Positions 40,653-51,267 of a DNA stretch of 64,000 nucleotides are shown here, piece after piece. The position numbers and the translations under genes were made by a program. The notes beneath the pieces were generated by a model. That model searched no databases. It was given only the letters and a program-made list of their open reading frames with translations, and was not told where the DNA came from. The stretch comes from Corynebacterium sp. (GTDB taxonomy: Bacteria > Actinomycetota > Actinomycetes > Mycobacteriales > Mycobacteriaceae): the NCBI RefSeq assembly GCF_030532325.1, contig NZ_JAUNLS010000003.1:28641-92640 (forward strand), in the 5' to 3' direction. Each line of letters begins with the position of its first letter. The stretch's first letter is position 1.

Positions 40653-41525
40653 ATGACGATCTTCACGACACCGCCGATCCTCATCACCGGAATGTCCGGG
40701 GGCGGCCTGACCTCCGCGGCCAAGGTGCTGGAGGATAAGGGCTACTACGTCGCCCACAACATCCCGCCGAAGGCGATTGTGGACCTCCTCAAGCTGTGCA
40801 TGCAGCCTGAGTCCCCGGTGGAAAAGGTCGCCGCGGTGACCGACGTGCGCTCCCGCATGTTCCCAGGCTCGTTGACGGAGACCCTCGACGAGCTTAAGGA
40901 ACTCGGGATCACACCGACGTTGCTCTTCCTCGATGCACGCGATGACGTACTCATCCGCCGCTTCGACTCCGTGCGCCGCACCCACCCGCTCCAGCAGGGC
41001 GAGACCCTCAAGGCAGGGATCCAGCGCGAGCGCGCGGCGGTGCAGGAGATCCGCGATCGCGCGGACATCATCATCGACACCACGAACCTCTCCATCCACG
41101 ATCTGCGCCGCGCCATCGAGGCCTCCTTCGGCGAGATGAGCCACGAGCGCCAGCACGTGACCCTGGAGTCCTTCGGCTTCAAGCACGGCTCGCCGCGAGA
41201 TACCGATCTCACCCTCGACGTGCGCTTTCTGCCCAATCCCTATTGGGTGCCGGAGCTGCGCGGTTACCGCGGCACCGATGAGCCGGTCGCCGATTACGTG
41301 CTGGCGCAGCCGGCCGCGGAGGAATTCATCGAGCACTTCATCGAGATGCTCGATTCCATGCTGGCCGGCTACCGCCACGAGGGAAAGAACTTCATCACCG
41401 TGGGCATTGGCTGTACCGGTGGGCACCACCGTTCCGTGGCCATCACCGAGGAAGTTGCCCGCAGGCTGCGCGAGCGCGAGGATCTGGAGATCGCAACCCT
41501 GCACCGCGATATCGCCCGCGATTAG
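40653..41525 (+). CDS. rapZ: RapZ/YvcJ family nucleotide-binding protein
   Basis: 290 residues. The family has an N-terminal P-loop domain and a C-terminal domain that in E. coli RapZ binds small RNAs and senses glucosamine 6-phosphate. Here the P-loop reads [12 protein letters not shown], lacking the usual Lys of Walker A, so ordinary ATP binding is doubtful. Walker B-like [16 protein letters not shown] and the C-terminal [12 protein letters not shown] motif are intact. It is the first gene of the rapZ-yvcK-whiA trio conserved in Gram-positive bacteria. Confidence 0.92.
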   Translation: MTIFTTPPILITGMSGGGLTSAAKVLEDKGYYVAHNIPPKAIVDLLKLCMQPESPVEKVAAVTDVRSRMFPGSLTETLDELKELGITPTLLFLDARDDVLIRRFDSVRRTHPLQQGETLKAGIQRERAAVQEIRDRADIIIDTTNLSIHDLRRAIEASFGEMSHERQHVTLESFGFKHGSPRDTDLTLDVRFLPNPYWVPELRGYRGTDEPVADYVLAQPAAEEFIEHFIEMLDSMLAGYRHEGKNFITVGIGCTGGHHRSVAITEEVARRLREREDLEIATLHRDIARD

Positions 41526-41567
41526 TGCTGGGACCTGTGCCCGCTGTGCACGCAATTGAATAGTTTC

Positions 41568-41609
41568 GATTCACTGTGTGGTAATCACTGTGTAGAAATC
41601 ACTGTGTGG
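41568..41609 (+). repeat. 14-bp tandem repeat, three copies, before yvcK
   Basis: GATTCACTGTGTGG (41568-41581), TAATCACTGTGTAG (41582-41595) and AAATCACTGTGTGG (41596-41609) are contiguous and end 17 bases before the yvcK ATG. Confidence 0.8.
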
Positions 41610-41626
41610 AAAGTTTTGTCCGTTCT

Positions 41627-42628
41627 ATGACCCAACCATCTCGCATGGCCTGCTTGGGTGGCGGCCATGGTTTGTACCAAACTCTCTTGGCCGCTCGCCG
41701 CAGCGCCACTGACTTTATTTCCGCTGTTGTCACCGTGGCCGATGACGGCGGTTCCTCCGGCCGCCTGCGCCGGGAGCTGGAGATCATCCCGCCGGGGGAT
41801 CTCCGCATGGCCCTGGCCGCGCTGTCCAGTGATGACGCCGATCCACACCTGTGGGCACAGACCCTGCAGCACCGCTTCCGCGGCAACGGCGCCATGGCCG
41901 GGCACGCGGTGGGCAACCTCATGATTGCCGGGCTTGCCGACGTCCTCGGTGACTACCAGGCAGCCCTCGATACAGTGGCGCGCCTGACGCAGTCAGCCGG
42001 GCGCGTGCTGCCGGTGGTCAACCAGCCCCTCGACATCGAGGCCGAGGTGGCCGGGCTTGACGACGACCCCCGTATCATGCGCGCCGTGCGCGGCCAGGTG
42101 GCGGTGGCCTCCACCCCGGGCCAGGTGCGCCGAGTGCGCATCATCCCGGAGCAGCCGGCCGCCAACCCGTGGGCCATCGAGGCCATCGAGCAGGCGGACA
42201 TGATCACCATCGGTCCGGGCTCGTGGTTCAGCTCGGTGATCCCGCACGTGCTGGTGCCGGAGATCGTCGAGGCTATCGCCTCCTCCGACGCCCTGCGCGT
42301 GGTGGTGCTTAACCTCACCGCTGAGCCGGGGGAGACCCAGGGCTTTTCCGCGGAACGTCACCTGCACGTCTTGGCACAGCACGCTCCGGGTTTGCGCGTT
42401 GACCGGGTCATCGTGGATAGTACCTCGCTGCCCAACGAGTCCGAGCGCGTCTACGTACAGCGGGCAGCCTCCGCCTTGGGGGCCACGGCCATCTTCCGGG
42501 ACGTCTCCGAGAACCATACCGGCGGCGATGCTCAGGGCAAGGAGGTCACCAAGCACTGCCCGGAAAAGCTCTCCGCCGTCTTCTCGGAGATCTACCGCGA
42601 GTTCGTTGAGGACTCCGCCGCGCGCTAG
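41627..42628 (+). CDS. yvcK: YvcK/CofD-like gluconeogenesis and morphology factor
   Basis: 333 residues. The family binds UDP-sugars and supports growth on gluconeogenic carbon and wall synthesis in Bacillus and mycobacteria. The N-terminal nucleotide loop CLGGGHGLYQTL and the VTVADDGGSSGRLRRE motif are present, with GPGSWFSSVIPH further on. The ATG at 41627 is chosen as it fits the family start; an in-frame GTG at 41606 lies inside the third tandem repeat and has no better ribosome-binding site. Confidence 0.92.
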   Translation: MTQPSRMACLGGGHGLYQTLLAARRSATDFISAVVTVADDGGSSGRLRRELEIIPPGDLRMALAALSSDDADPHLWAQTLQHRFRGNGAMAGHAVGNLMIAGLADVLGDYQAALDTVARLTQSAGRVLPVVNQPLDIEAEVAGLDDDPRIMRAVRGQVAVASTPGQVRRVRIIPEQPAANPWAIEAIEQADMITIGPGSWFSSVIPHVLVPEIVEAIASSDALRVVVLNLTAEPGETQGFSAERHLHVLAQHAPGLRVDRVIVDSTSLPNESERVYVQRAASALGATAIFRDVSENHTGGDAQGKEVTKHCPEKLSAVFSEIYREFVEDSAAR

Positions 42629-42643
42629 AATGAAGCCCACTTG

Positions 42644-42672
42644 TGCCCGGCATAAGCGCCGGGCATTGCTTC
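42644..42672 (+). terminator. hairpin after yvcK
   Basis: TGCCCGGC (42644-42651) pairs with GCCGGGCA (42658-42665) around ATAAGC, followed by TTGCTT. The U-tract is broken, so termination may be partial and whiA may be read through. Confidence 0.5.
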
Positions 42673-42773
42673 CGGCGTCAAGCTGACCACCGTTTAACGC
42701 CCAGCTCACCGAGCACAACTTATCTTGCCCACCCAATCGAGCCAAGCTAATCCACTGAAAGGGGACGCACGAG

Positions 42774-43763
42774 ATGTCTGTTTCATTGACCGATCAGGTC
42801 AAGGACGAGCTCACTGAGGTCTCCGTTCCCCGGCAGTCCTCCCGTGCGGCGGAGGTCGCCGCCATGCTGCGCTTTGCCGGCCAGCTGCTCATCAACGGTG
42901 ATCAGCTCAGCTACGAGGTCGAGCTAGAGCACCACAAGGCTGCGCAGCGCCTGGTGGCAGCACTCGATGATCTCTACGGCATCCAGGTCACTCCGCAGGT
43001 GGTGGGCCCGGCTGGCTCCGCCAAGAAATCCCGCTACCAGATCCGCATTGACCGCGACGTGCGGGAGCTTACCCGCAGGCTGGGACTTATCACCCGCTCC
43101 GGGCACCCGGTGGTGGGGCTTCCGCCGCAGGTCATCTCCGGTTCCATTGCGGATAATGAGGCCGCCTGGCGCGGGGCCTTTCTGGCGCAGGGTGCGCTGA
43201 CGGAGCCGGGGCGCTCCTCCGCGCTTGAGGTCGTCTGCCCCTGCCAGGAAGCGGCCCTGGCCCTGGTGGGCTGCGCCCGCCGCCTGGGCATCGCGGCCAA
43301 AACCAAGGAGACCCGCGGCGCGGATCGCGTGGTGGTGCGCGACGGCGATGCCATCGGGGCTTTGCTCACCCGCATGGGCGCGCAGGAGACCCGCCTGAGC
43401 TGGGAGAAGAAGCGCGTCAAGCGGGAGGCGCACGATACCTCCAAGCGCTTGGATAACTTCGATGACGCCAACCTGCGCCGCTCTGCGCGCGCGGCGGTCA
43501 CCGCTGCGGCCCGCGTGGAGCGCGCCATGGTTATCTTGGGCGACGACGTCCCCGAACACCTCGCCGATGCCGGCCGCCTGCGCGTGCAACACCGTGAGGC
43601 CTCCTTGGAGGAGCTCGGCCGCCTGGCGGAGCCGCCCATGACCAAGGACGCCGTGGCCGGGCGCATCCGCCGGCTGCTGTCCATGGCGGATAAGCGGGCA
43701 GCCGAGCTGAAGATCCCGGACACCAACGAGTCGGTGACCGAGGCCCTCTTTGACAACGATTAG
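42774..43763 (+). CDS. whiA: WhiA family DNA-binding regulator
   Basis: 329 residues. The N-terminal part resembles LAGLIDADG homing endonucleases without nuclease activity (about residues 20-210), with [13 protein letters not shown] as the conserved turn. The C-terminal helix-turn-helix includes [28 protein letters not shown] (described here in two overlapping blocks, REASLEELG and [11 protein letters not shown]). WhiA governs sporulation in Streptomyces and division genes elsewhere. AAAGGGGACG precedes the ATG. A terminator follows. Confidence 0.95.
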   Translation: MSVSLTDQVKDELTEVSVPRQSSRAAEVAAMLRFAGQLLINGDQLSYEVELEHHKAAQRLVAALDDLYGIQVTPQVVGPAGSAKKSRYQIRIDRDVRELTRRLGLITRSGHPVVGLPPQVISGSIADNEAAWRGAFLAQGALTEPGRSSALEVVCPCQEAALALVGCARRLGIAAKTKETRGADRVVVRDGDAIGALLTRMGAQETRLSWEKKRVKREAHDTSKRLDNFDDANLRRSARAAVTAAARVERAMVILGDDVPEHLADAGRLRVQHREASLEELGRLAEPPMTKDAVAGRIRRLLSMADKRAAELKIPDTNESVTEALFDND

Positions 43764-45094
<1,331 letters not shown>

Positions 45095-45130
45095 ACTCGC
45101 GCGCATCGTGATGCACAGCGTTTAAGTGTT

Positions 45131-45182
45131 CCGGCCCACACGCCACAGCCCCACGGGGCGGCGTGGGGCCGGTATTCTTTTT
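45131..45182 (+). terminator. terminator between gap and pgk
   Basis: CCGGCCCACACGCC (45131-45144) pairs with GGCGTGGGGCCGG (45160-45172) with one small bulge, followed by TATTCTTTTTG. Position and U-tract indicate that gap is often transcribed alone. Confidence 0.85.
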
Positions 45183-45208
45183 GTAGGCTGCGCGCGGTGC
45201 TCCGCCAC

Positions 45209-45249
45209 ACTGTGCCCCAACAGGCATTGTGCCCAAACAGATTGTGCGC
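45209..45249 (+). repeat. degenerate repeat of about 15 bp before pgk
   Basis: ACTGTGCCCCAACAGGC (45209-45225), ATTGTGCCCAAACAG (45226-45240) and the partial ATTGTGCGC (45241-45249) follow one another in the gap-pgk spacer. Confidence 0.6.
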
Positions 45250-45306
45250 TAGCACGCCCTGACCATAATTTTCTAGCCCTAGATTTTCTTAACAAAGGAG
45301 ATGTCC

Positions 45307-46524
45307 ATGGCTTTCAAGACTTTGAATGACCTGCTCGCCGAAGGCGTCGAAGGCCGCCACGTCCTCGTTCGCTCCGACTTCAACGTCCCGCTGGATGAGG
45401 AAGGCAACATCACTGACCCGGGCCGCATCACCGCGTCGCTGCCCACCATCAAGGCACTCGTCGAGGGCGGCGCTAAGGTCATCCTCTCCGCGCACCTGGG
45501 CCGCCCGAAGGGCGAGGTCAACCCCAAGTACTCCCTGGCACCTGTCGCCGAGGCCCTCTCCGAGGCGCTTGGCCAGTACGTTGCCCTGGCAGGCGACGTC
45601 ACCGGTGAGGACGCCCACGAGCGCGCCAACGGCCTCAACGAGGGCGACGTCATGCTCCTGGAGAACGTGCGCTTCGATCCGCGCGAGACCTCCAAGGACG
45701 AGGCCGAGCGCGCCGCTTTTGCTGACGAACTCGCTGCCCTCGCCGCTGACAACGGCGCCTTCGTTTCCGACGGCTTCGGCGTGGTCCACCGCGCTCAGGC
45801 TTCCGTGTACGACGTCGCCAAGCGTCTGCCCGCCTACGCCGGCACGCTGGTGCAGAAGGAAGTAGAGACGCTGGCCGCCGTGGCCGAGAAGCCCGAGCAC
45901 CCCTACGTTGTGGTCCTCGGCGGCGCCAAGGTCTCCGACAAGCTGGGTGTTATCGAGGCCCTGGCAGGCAAGGCAGACAAGGTCATCATCGGCGGCGGCA
46001 TGTGCTACACGCTGCTGGCTTCCCAAGGCTTTAACGTCCAAAAGTCCCTGCTGCAGGAGGATCAGATCGATAACTGCAAGGACCTCTTGAAGCGCTTCGG
46101 TGACAAGATCGTCCTGCCGGTCGATCTCGTGGCCGCCACCGAATTCGCTGCCGACGCCGAGAACAAGGTCGTTGCGCTCGACGGCATCCCGGAGGGCTGG
46201 CTCTCCCTGGACATCGGACCGGAGTCCGTCAAGAAGTTCTCCGAGATCATCGCCTCCTCCAAGACCGTCTTCTGGAACGGCCCGATGGGTGTGTTCGAGA
46301 TGGAGGCCTTCTCCAAGGGCACCGCTGGCGTGGCGCAGGCCATCATCGATGCCACCGCCAACAACGGCTCCTTCACCGTGGTCGGCGGCGGCGATTCCGC
46401 TGCCTCCGTGCGCCTGCTGGGCCTGGATGAGGAGGGTTTCTCCCACATCTCCACCGGCGGCGGCGCTTCCCTCGAGTACCTCGAGGGCAAGGAGCTGCCG
46501 GGCGTCAAGGTTCTCGAAGCGTAA
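45307..46524 (+). CDS. pgk: phosphoglycerate kinase
   Basis: Makes ATP from 1,3-bisphosphoglycerate. It has 405 residues from the ATG at 45307, which lies six bases after AAAGGAG; the in-frame ATG at 45301 touches that site and is unlikely to be used. N-terminal [22 protein letters not shown], and the C-terminal nucleotide motif GGGDSAASV are all present. TAGATT (45280-45285) is a possible own promoter -10. tpiA follows after 35 bp. Confidence 0.97.
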   Translation: MAFKTLNDLLAEGVEGRHVLVRSDFNVPLDEEGNITDPGRITASLPTIKALVEGGAKVILSAHLGRPKGEVNPKYSLAPVAEALSEALGQYVALAGDVTGEDAHERANGLNEGDVMLLENVRFDPRETSKDEAERAAFADELAALAADNGAFVSDGFGVVHRAQASVYDVAKRLPAYAGTLVQKEVETLAAVAEKPEHPYVVVLGGAKVSDKLGVIEALAGKADKVIIGGGMCYTLLASQGFNVQKSLLQEDQIDNCKDLLKRFGDKIVLPVDLVAATEFAADAENKVVALDGIPEGWLSLDIGPESVKKFSEIIASSKTVFWNGPMGVFEMEAFSKGTAGVAQAIIDATANNGSFTVVGGGDSAASVRLLGLDEEGFSHISTGGGASLEYLEGKELPGVKVLEA

Positions 46525-46559
46525 ATTTCCCCTCTATATAGGACAGAAAGGACGTACCC

Positions 46560-47339
46560 ATGGCACGTACCCCGCTGATCGCTGGTAACTGGAAGATGAA
46601 CCACGATCACAAGGAAGCAATCGTCACCCTGCAGAAGTTCGACTTCGCACTGCCGAAGGACTACTACGAGAAGGTCGACGTCGCGTTCATCGTCCCCTTC
46701 ACCGACATTCGCACGGTGCAGACGCTGGTCGACGGCGACGATCTCAAGTTCACCTACGGCGCGCAGGATGTGTCCAAGCACGAGTCGGGTGCCTACACCG
46801 GTGAGGTCTCCGGCCAGATGCTCAAGTCCCTCGGCTGCAGCTGGGCGGTCGTGGGCCACTCCGAGCGCCGCGAGTACCACGGCGAGACCGATCAGCTCGT
46901 GGCAGAGAAGGCCGCAGCTGCGCTGGCCAACGGCATCAGCCCCATCGTCTGCGTGGGCGAGCCGCTCGAGGTCCGCGAGAAGGGCACCCACGTGGACTAC
47001 GTGGTGACCCAAACCCGCAACTCCCTGGCTGGCCTCTCCGCCGAGGATCTCTCGAAGACCGTCATCGCCTACGAGCCCGTGTGGGCAATCGGCACCGGTA
47101 AGGTGGCCTCCGCTGACGACGCCCAGGAAGTCTGCGCTGCCATTCGCGCCCTCGTGCGCGAGCTGGCTGGCGACGAGGTAGCAGAGTCCATCCGCATCCT
47201 GTACGGCGGCTCGGTGAAGATCGATTCCGTTGCTGAGATCGTGGAGAAGCCGGACGTGGACGGCGGCCTCGTTGGCGGCGCGTCGCTGGTGGGCGAGGAC
47301 TTTGCCAAGCTGGTGGCTAACGCCTCCACGGTGGCCTAG
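46560..47339 (+). CDS. tpiA: triosephosphate isomerase
   Basis: Interconverts dihydroxyacetone phosphate and glyceraldehyde 3-phosphate. It has 259 residues, a TIM barrel. The active-site Lys is in AGNWKMNHD, the His in VVGHSERRE and the Glu in [20 protein letters not shown] binds phosphate at the end. AAAGGAC precedes the ATG. In C. glutamicum ppc comes next; here the following gene is secG. Confidence 0.98.
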   Translation: MARTPLIAGNWKMNHDHKEAIVTLQKFDFALPKDYYEKVDVAFIVPFTDIRTVQTLVDGDDLKFTYGAQDVSKHESGAYTGEVSGQMLKSLGCSWAVVGHSERREYHGETDQLVAEKAAAALANGISPIVCVGEPLEVREKGTHVDYVVTQTRNSLAGLSAEDLSKTVIAYEPVWAIGTGKVASADDAQEVCAAIRALVRELAGDEVAESIRILYGGSVKIDSVAEIVEKPDVDGGLVGGASLVGEDFAKLVANASTVA

Positions 47340-47495
47340 CACGCGCGCTGACTCATCACGCCGCAACAGCGGGGCGCACGCCAGTGCGTCTCGCCGTATG
47401 GTGTAGCATGGTCAAGAGCTAAATACGTACCGTTGGTGAAAGATGCCAACTACCGCATGCTCTGCATCGAACGAGATCGAACAAGGAATTAATTC

Positions 47496-47732
47496 ATGGT
47501 TTTGGCACTGCAAATCATCCTGGTGATTTCTGCCCTCTTGATGTCCATCTTCGTGCTTCTGCACAAGGGCAAGGGCGGCGGCCTGTCCAGCCTCTTCGGC
47601 GGCGGCGTCCAGTCCAATCTCTCTGGTTCGACCGTGGTGGAGAAGAACCTGGACCGCTACACCATCGTCATGGTGATCATCTGGCTGGCCTGCATCGTGG
47701 CGCTCAACCTCATCCAGGCCTTCGCGGCCTAG
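47496..47732 (+). CDS. secG: preprotein translocase subunit SecG
   Basis: 78-residue membrane protein of the SecYEG channel. It has two membrane segments (about 2-22 and 54-75) joined by a cytoplasmic loop rich in Gly and Ser (KGKGGGLSSLFGGG). AAGGAAT precedes the ATG. TAGCAT (47404-47409) in the spacer is a possible -10, so it may have its own promoter. A shared terminator follows, facing pgl. Confidence 0.96.
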   Translation: MVLALQIILVISALLMSIFVLLHKGKGGGLSSLFGGGVQSNLSGSTVVEKNLDRYTIVMVIIWLACIVALNLIQAFAA

Positions 47733-47755
47733 GAAGCGCGCTAGCGCCAGAAAGG

Positions 47756-47803
47756 AAGCCGCGCCCCGGACGTCCATGTGGACGCGGGGCGCGGCTTCGT
47801 TTC
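47756..47803. terminator. bidirectional terminator between secG and pgl
   Basis: AAGCCGCGCCCCG (47756-47768) and CGGGGCGCGGCTT (47785-47797) are exact reverse complements; the intervening CGTCC/GGACG adds more pairing. TTCGTTTCG follows on the plus strand. It serves the convergent ends of secG and pgl. Confidence 0.85.
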
Positions 47804-47827
47804 GCTACGCTTCGTTCGAGGGGCCAC

Positions 47828-48595
47828 CTAGCTGGGCAGTTCGCTGGCGGCGTCCTCAGCCAGGAAAAGGATGGTCTCCTCAGCGCCGTGCGCGCCGGCG
47901 GCGGGCCACTCCACGGCGGGGGAGCCGGCCACGAGGTGCGCAGCGGCCTCGGCCTTTTCCTCGCCGGCCACGAGGAACCACACACGCTGCGAACGGTTCA
48001 CGGCCGGCAGGGTCAGCGAGACGCGCTCGGCCGGGGGCTTCGGAGAGTCATCGACGGCGACGACGAGCTCCTCTGTCTCCAGCACGGCCGGGGTGTGGGG
48101 GAAAAGCGAGTTGATGTGGCCCTCGCCGCCCATGCCCAGCAGGTGAAGATCAAAGCCCTTGGGGGCGAAGTCCTGGATCTCGCCGCTGTAGGCCATCGCG
48201 GCGTGCTCCATGGACACAGCGCCGAGATCGTAGCCGTGAATGTGCTGCTCCGGAACGCCCACCGGGCCCAGCAGCGCGTGGCGAGCCTGCCCCTCGTTGG
48301 ACTCGGGGTCAGACACCGGTACGTTGCGCTCATCGCCAAAGAAAACGTGCACACGGGTCCAGTCGATGGCCAGCGCTGGGAAATCCGGACCCTGCTCGCG
48401 CGCGGCCTGGTCCAGGCGGGCCAGCTCACGAAGGACTCCGATACCCGCGCCGCCGCCGGTAAGAACGATGCGGGCAACACCGTCACCATGCAGGCCGCCG
48501 CCCGGGGCCTGAATAGCGGTAACGGTATCAATGAATTGTAGGGCGGCGGCGGATATGAGCTCATCTACATCGCTGACGCGGTGAAGAGTAACCAT
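47828..48595 (-). CDS. pgl: 6-phosphogluconolactonase
   Basis: Hydrolyses 6-phosphoglucono-lactone after Zwf. It has 255 residues. Family loops VLTGGGAGIGVLREL, VFFGDERNVP and LGMGGEGHINSLFP are all present (the last is usually GMGxDGHxASLFP). It is the last gene of the tkt-tal-zwf-opcA-pgl series and is also known as devB. ATG start; 42 bp separate it from opcA. Confidence 0.95.
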   Translation of the reverse strand: MVTLHRVSDVDELISAAALQFIDTVTAIQAPGGGLHGDGVARIVLTGGGAGIGVLRELARLDQAAREQGPDFPALAIDWTRVHVFFGDERNVPVSDPESNEGQARHALLGPVGVPEQHIHGYDLGAVSMEHAAMAYSGEIQDFAPKGFDLHLLGMGGEGHINSLFPHTPAVLETEELVVAVDDSPKPPAERVSLTLPAVNRSQRVWFLVAGEEKAEAAAHLVAGSPAVEWPAAGAHGAEETILFLAEDAASELPS

Positions 48596-48637
48596 GGTGT
48601 GCAGAAGTCCTTCGCGGGTAGAAACAGGATGATTTGA

Positions 48638-49579
48638 TTAACTGTAGTCCACGCGCGCCAGGGCGCGCAGAGCGTGGGCGTATGTCTTGTCGGCGTCGAG
48701 GTGGCGCAGCTCCTCGGAGAGGACCTCGGCCTGGGAGCGAACGGTGAGGTTGACCAGAGATTCCGGCGCGCCCGGCATGCTCACCCGCACGGTGCTGGAA
48801 TCCACGACCTCCACCTCAACGGGGGCGGTGGGGCGGTTGAAGCGCAGGCGGGTGATAGGGAAAAGGTTGGAGCGCTCGCCCTCGCGGGGGCCGTCAGAGG
48901 AGCGGGAGACGGGTACGGAGAGGGCGTCGGCAAGCCAGCCCGCTGCGAAGTCCACCGCCGGGTGGCAAGAGGCTCCGAGCAGCTCCACAGAGGTGACCTC
49001 CTCGTGCGGGTGGCGGTCCAGGGCGGAGGCGACGATGCCGCGCCACAGGGTGATGGCGCCCCAGGACATGTCGGAATCCCCCGGGGTGTAGCCCTGGGAG
49101 AGCAGGCGCAGATCGAATTGGTTCGCGCCCGTACCATAAGCCACGTTGGTGATGCGGCGCTGCGCCAGCGCGCCGATGGGATCCGCGGCGGGGGACTCAG
49201 GCCCAGCGGTGGGCCACCACGCTACCAGCGGGGTATCCGGAAGCAGCAGCGGGGTGACTACGGCTTCCGCTTGGTCGGCTAGGGCGCCGTGGAGCTGCAT
49301 GACGACGATCTCCGAGGCGCCGGCCTCGCCGCCCACGCGCAGCTCGGCGTCGAGGGAGGTGGGCGCGGTCTCGTCGCCGGAGACAACGAGCAGCACGCGC
49401 GAGGGGTGCTCGTGGGAGGCGTCGCGCACCGAGCTGAGGATGGACTCGAGGTTGTCCTCCTTATAGGCCACGACGATGAGCGTGAGCACGCGGCCGGTGG
49501 TCAGGGTGTAGTGCTCCTGCATCTCCACCAGCTTCTTAGCAATCTTGCGCGTGGTGGTATCAGGCAAAGGGATGATCAT
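48638..49579 (-). CDS. opcA: glucose-6-phosphate dehydrogenase assembly protein OpcA
   Basis: 313 residues. OpcA is required for activity or redox control of glucose-6-phosphate dehydrogenase in cyanobacteria and actinobacteria. There are no catalytic motifs; the recognisable block is TPLVAWWPTAGPESPAADPIG (seen in two parts, TPLVAWWPT and AADPIGALAQRR) near residues 131-160. The ATG lies 12 bp after zwf, so the two are co-transcribed, which fits their joint work. Confidence 0.94.
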   Translation of the reverse strand: MIIPLPDTTTRKIAKKLVEMQEHYTLTTGRVLTLIVVAYKEDNLESILSSVRDASHEHPSRVLLVVSGDETAPTSLDAELRVGGEAGASEIVVMQLHGALADQAEAVVTPLLLPDTPLVAWWPTAGPESPAADPIGALAQRRITNVAYGTGANQFDLRLLSQGYTPGDSDMSWGAITLWRGIVASALDRHPHEEVTSVELLGASCHPAVDFAAGWLADALSVPVSRSSDGPREGERSNLFPITRLRFNRPTAPVEVEVVDSSTVRVSMPGAPESLVNLTVRSQAEVLSEELRHLDADKTYAHALRALARVDYS

Positions 49580-49591
49580 GCGGTGTTCCTC

Positions 49592-51124
49592 CTACGGCCG
49601 GCGCCAGGCGTGGCCCCGGCGGCGCAGCATGGTGTTGGCAGATTCTGGGCCCCAGGTTCCGGCGGGGTATTGCTCCGGCTGGCCGGCGCTGGCCCAGTAC
49701 TCGATGATGGGATCGAGGATGGACCAGGACAGCTCCACTTCTTCGTTGGTGGGGAAGAGGGAGGACTCGTCCAGCAGGGCGTCGAGGATGAGGCGCTCGT
49801 AGGCCTCCGGGGACTCCTCGGTGAAGGCCTCGGCGTAGGCGAAGTCCATATTGACGTCGCGGACCTCCATGGTGGAGCCGGGCACCTTGGAGCCGAAGCG
49901 CATGGTCACGCCTTCATCCGGCTGGACGCGGATGACCACCGCGTTCTGGCCCAGGGCCGCGGCCTGATCGTTGTCGAAGGGCTGGTGCGGCGCGGGCTTG
50001 AACACCAGGGCGATCTCCGTGACGCGGCGGCCTAGGCGCTTGCCGGTGCGCAGATAGAAGGGAACGCCCGCCCAGCGGCGCGAGTTGACCTCCAGGGTGC
50101 AGGCCGCGTAGGTCTCGGTGTTGGAGTTGGGATCAAAGCCTTCCTCCTCACGCAGGCCCTTGACCCACTCTGATCCCTGCCAGCCACTGGAGTACTGGCC
50201 GCGGGCGGTGGTCTTGTTGAGCGGGTGGACCGGGTGGGTGGCGCGCAGCACCTTGATCTTCTCCGCCTGCAGCGCGGCGGGCTCGAAGGAGGAGGGTTCC
50301 TCCATGGCCACCAGCGCGAGCAGCTGCAGCAAGTGGTTCTGGATGACGTCGCGGGCCGCGCCGATGCCATCGTAGTAGCCAGCGCGCCCGCCCAGTCCGA
50401 TATCCTCCGCCATGGTGATCTGCACGTGGTCGATGTAGTGGGAGTTCCACATCGGCTCGAAGATCTGGTTGGCAAAGCGCAGTGCCATGATGTTTTGCAC
50501 CGTCTCCTTGCCCAGATAGTGGTCGATGCGGAAGACATCGGACTCCGGGAAGACGGCGTTGACGATGCTGTTGAGCTCGCGGGCGGAGGCTTGATCGTGG
50601 CCGAAGGGCTTCTCGATGATCACGCGGCGCCAGGCATCCTCGGCGCTGTCCGCCATGCCCACGCGCTCGAGCTGGTGGCAGATGGAGGAGAAGAACTCCG
50701 GCGGCACCGAGAGGTAGAAGGCCCAGTTTCCGCCGGTGCCGCGGGCTGCGTCGAGCTCCTCTAGGCGGGCGGAGAGGCCGTCGAAGCCCTCGTCGTCGAA
50801 GGAGCCGCGAACGAACTCGATGCCCTTGGAGAGGTGCTCCCAGACGGCGTCGTTAAAGCGCGTGCGGGCCCCGGCCTGGACGGCCTCCTTGACGTAGTCG
50901 CAGAAGGCCTGCTTATCCCAGTCACGGCGGCCGTAGCCAACGAGCGTAAAGCCGGCGGGCAGAAGGCCGCGGTTGGCCAGATCGTAGATGGCCGGAAGCA
51001 GCTTCTTGCGCGCGAGATCGCCGGTGACGCCAAAGATGACCATTCCGGAAGGCCCAGCGATGCGCGGGAGGCGCTTGTCCTTGGCGTTGCGCAGCGGGTT
51101 GTGCCAAACGCTCGAATCGCTCAC
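49592..51124 (-). CDS. zwf: glucose-6-phosphate 1-dehydrogenase
   Basis: First step of the oxidative pentose phosphate pathway, making NADPH. It has 510 residues. The nucleotide motif GVTGDLARKKL lies at residues 32-42, EKPFG at 171-175 and the active-site RIDHYLGKE at 199-207. It starts at ATG. TAGAAT (51163-51168, read on the minus strand) upstream is a likely -10, so zwf-opcA-pgl may have a promoter separate from tal. Confidence 0.97.
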   Translation of the reverse strand: MSDSSVWHNPLRNAKDKRLPRIAGPSGMVIFGVTGDLARKKLLPAIYDLANRGLLPAGFTLVGYGRRDWDKQAFCDYVKEAVQAGARTRFNDAVWEHLSKGIEFVRGSFDDEGFDGLSARLEELDAARGTGGNWAFYLSVPPEFFSSICHQLERVGMADSAEDAWRRVIIEKPFGHDQASARELNSIVNAVFPESDVFRIDHYLGKETVQNIMALRFANQIFEPMWNSHYIDHVQITMAEDIGLGGRAGYYDGIGAARDVIQNHLLQLLALVAMEEPSSFEPAALQAEKIKVLRATHPVHPLNKTTARGQYSSGWQGSEWVKGLREEEGFDPNSNTETYAACTLEVNSRRWAGVPFYLRTGKRLGRRVTEIALVFKPAPHQPFDNDQAAALGQNAVVIRVQPDEGVTMRFGSKVPGSTMEVRDVNMDFAYAEAFTEESPEAYERLILDALLDESSLFPTNEEVELSWSILDPIIEYWASAGQPEQYPAGTWGPESANTMLRRRGHAWRRP

Positions 51125-51173
51125 GACGTGTCCTTTCCCATGTTCAGATTGTCCAGCCGCTCATTCTAGCGAC

Positions 51174-51207
51174 ATGCGCCCCTCCGCGGTTACTCGGAGG
51201 GGCGCAT
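51174..51207. terminator. 13-bp hairpin between tal and zwf
   Basis: ATGCGCCCCTCCG (51174-51186) and CGGAGGGGCGCAT (51195-51207) are exact reverse complements around an 8-nt loop. No U-tract follows in the tal direction; instead the probable zwf -10 (TAGAAT) lies just beyond. It may end tal transcription, or process or stabilise the tal message. Confidence 0.55.
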
Positions 51208-51267
51208 GGGGCGCCGCATGGGACGCAAGGAAGGATGCTCGGAAGTGAACAACCTGTGCGGAGACCT

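Noticed and set aside
41568-41609. GlxR (cAMP receptor) site TGTGA-N6-TCACA within the repeats
   Set aside because: TGTGT and TCACT half-sites are present but their spacing is one base short and the outer bases do not match.
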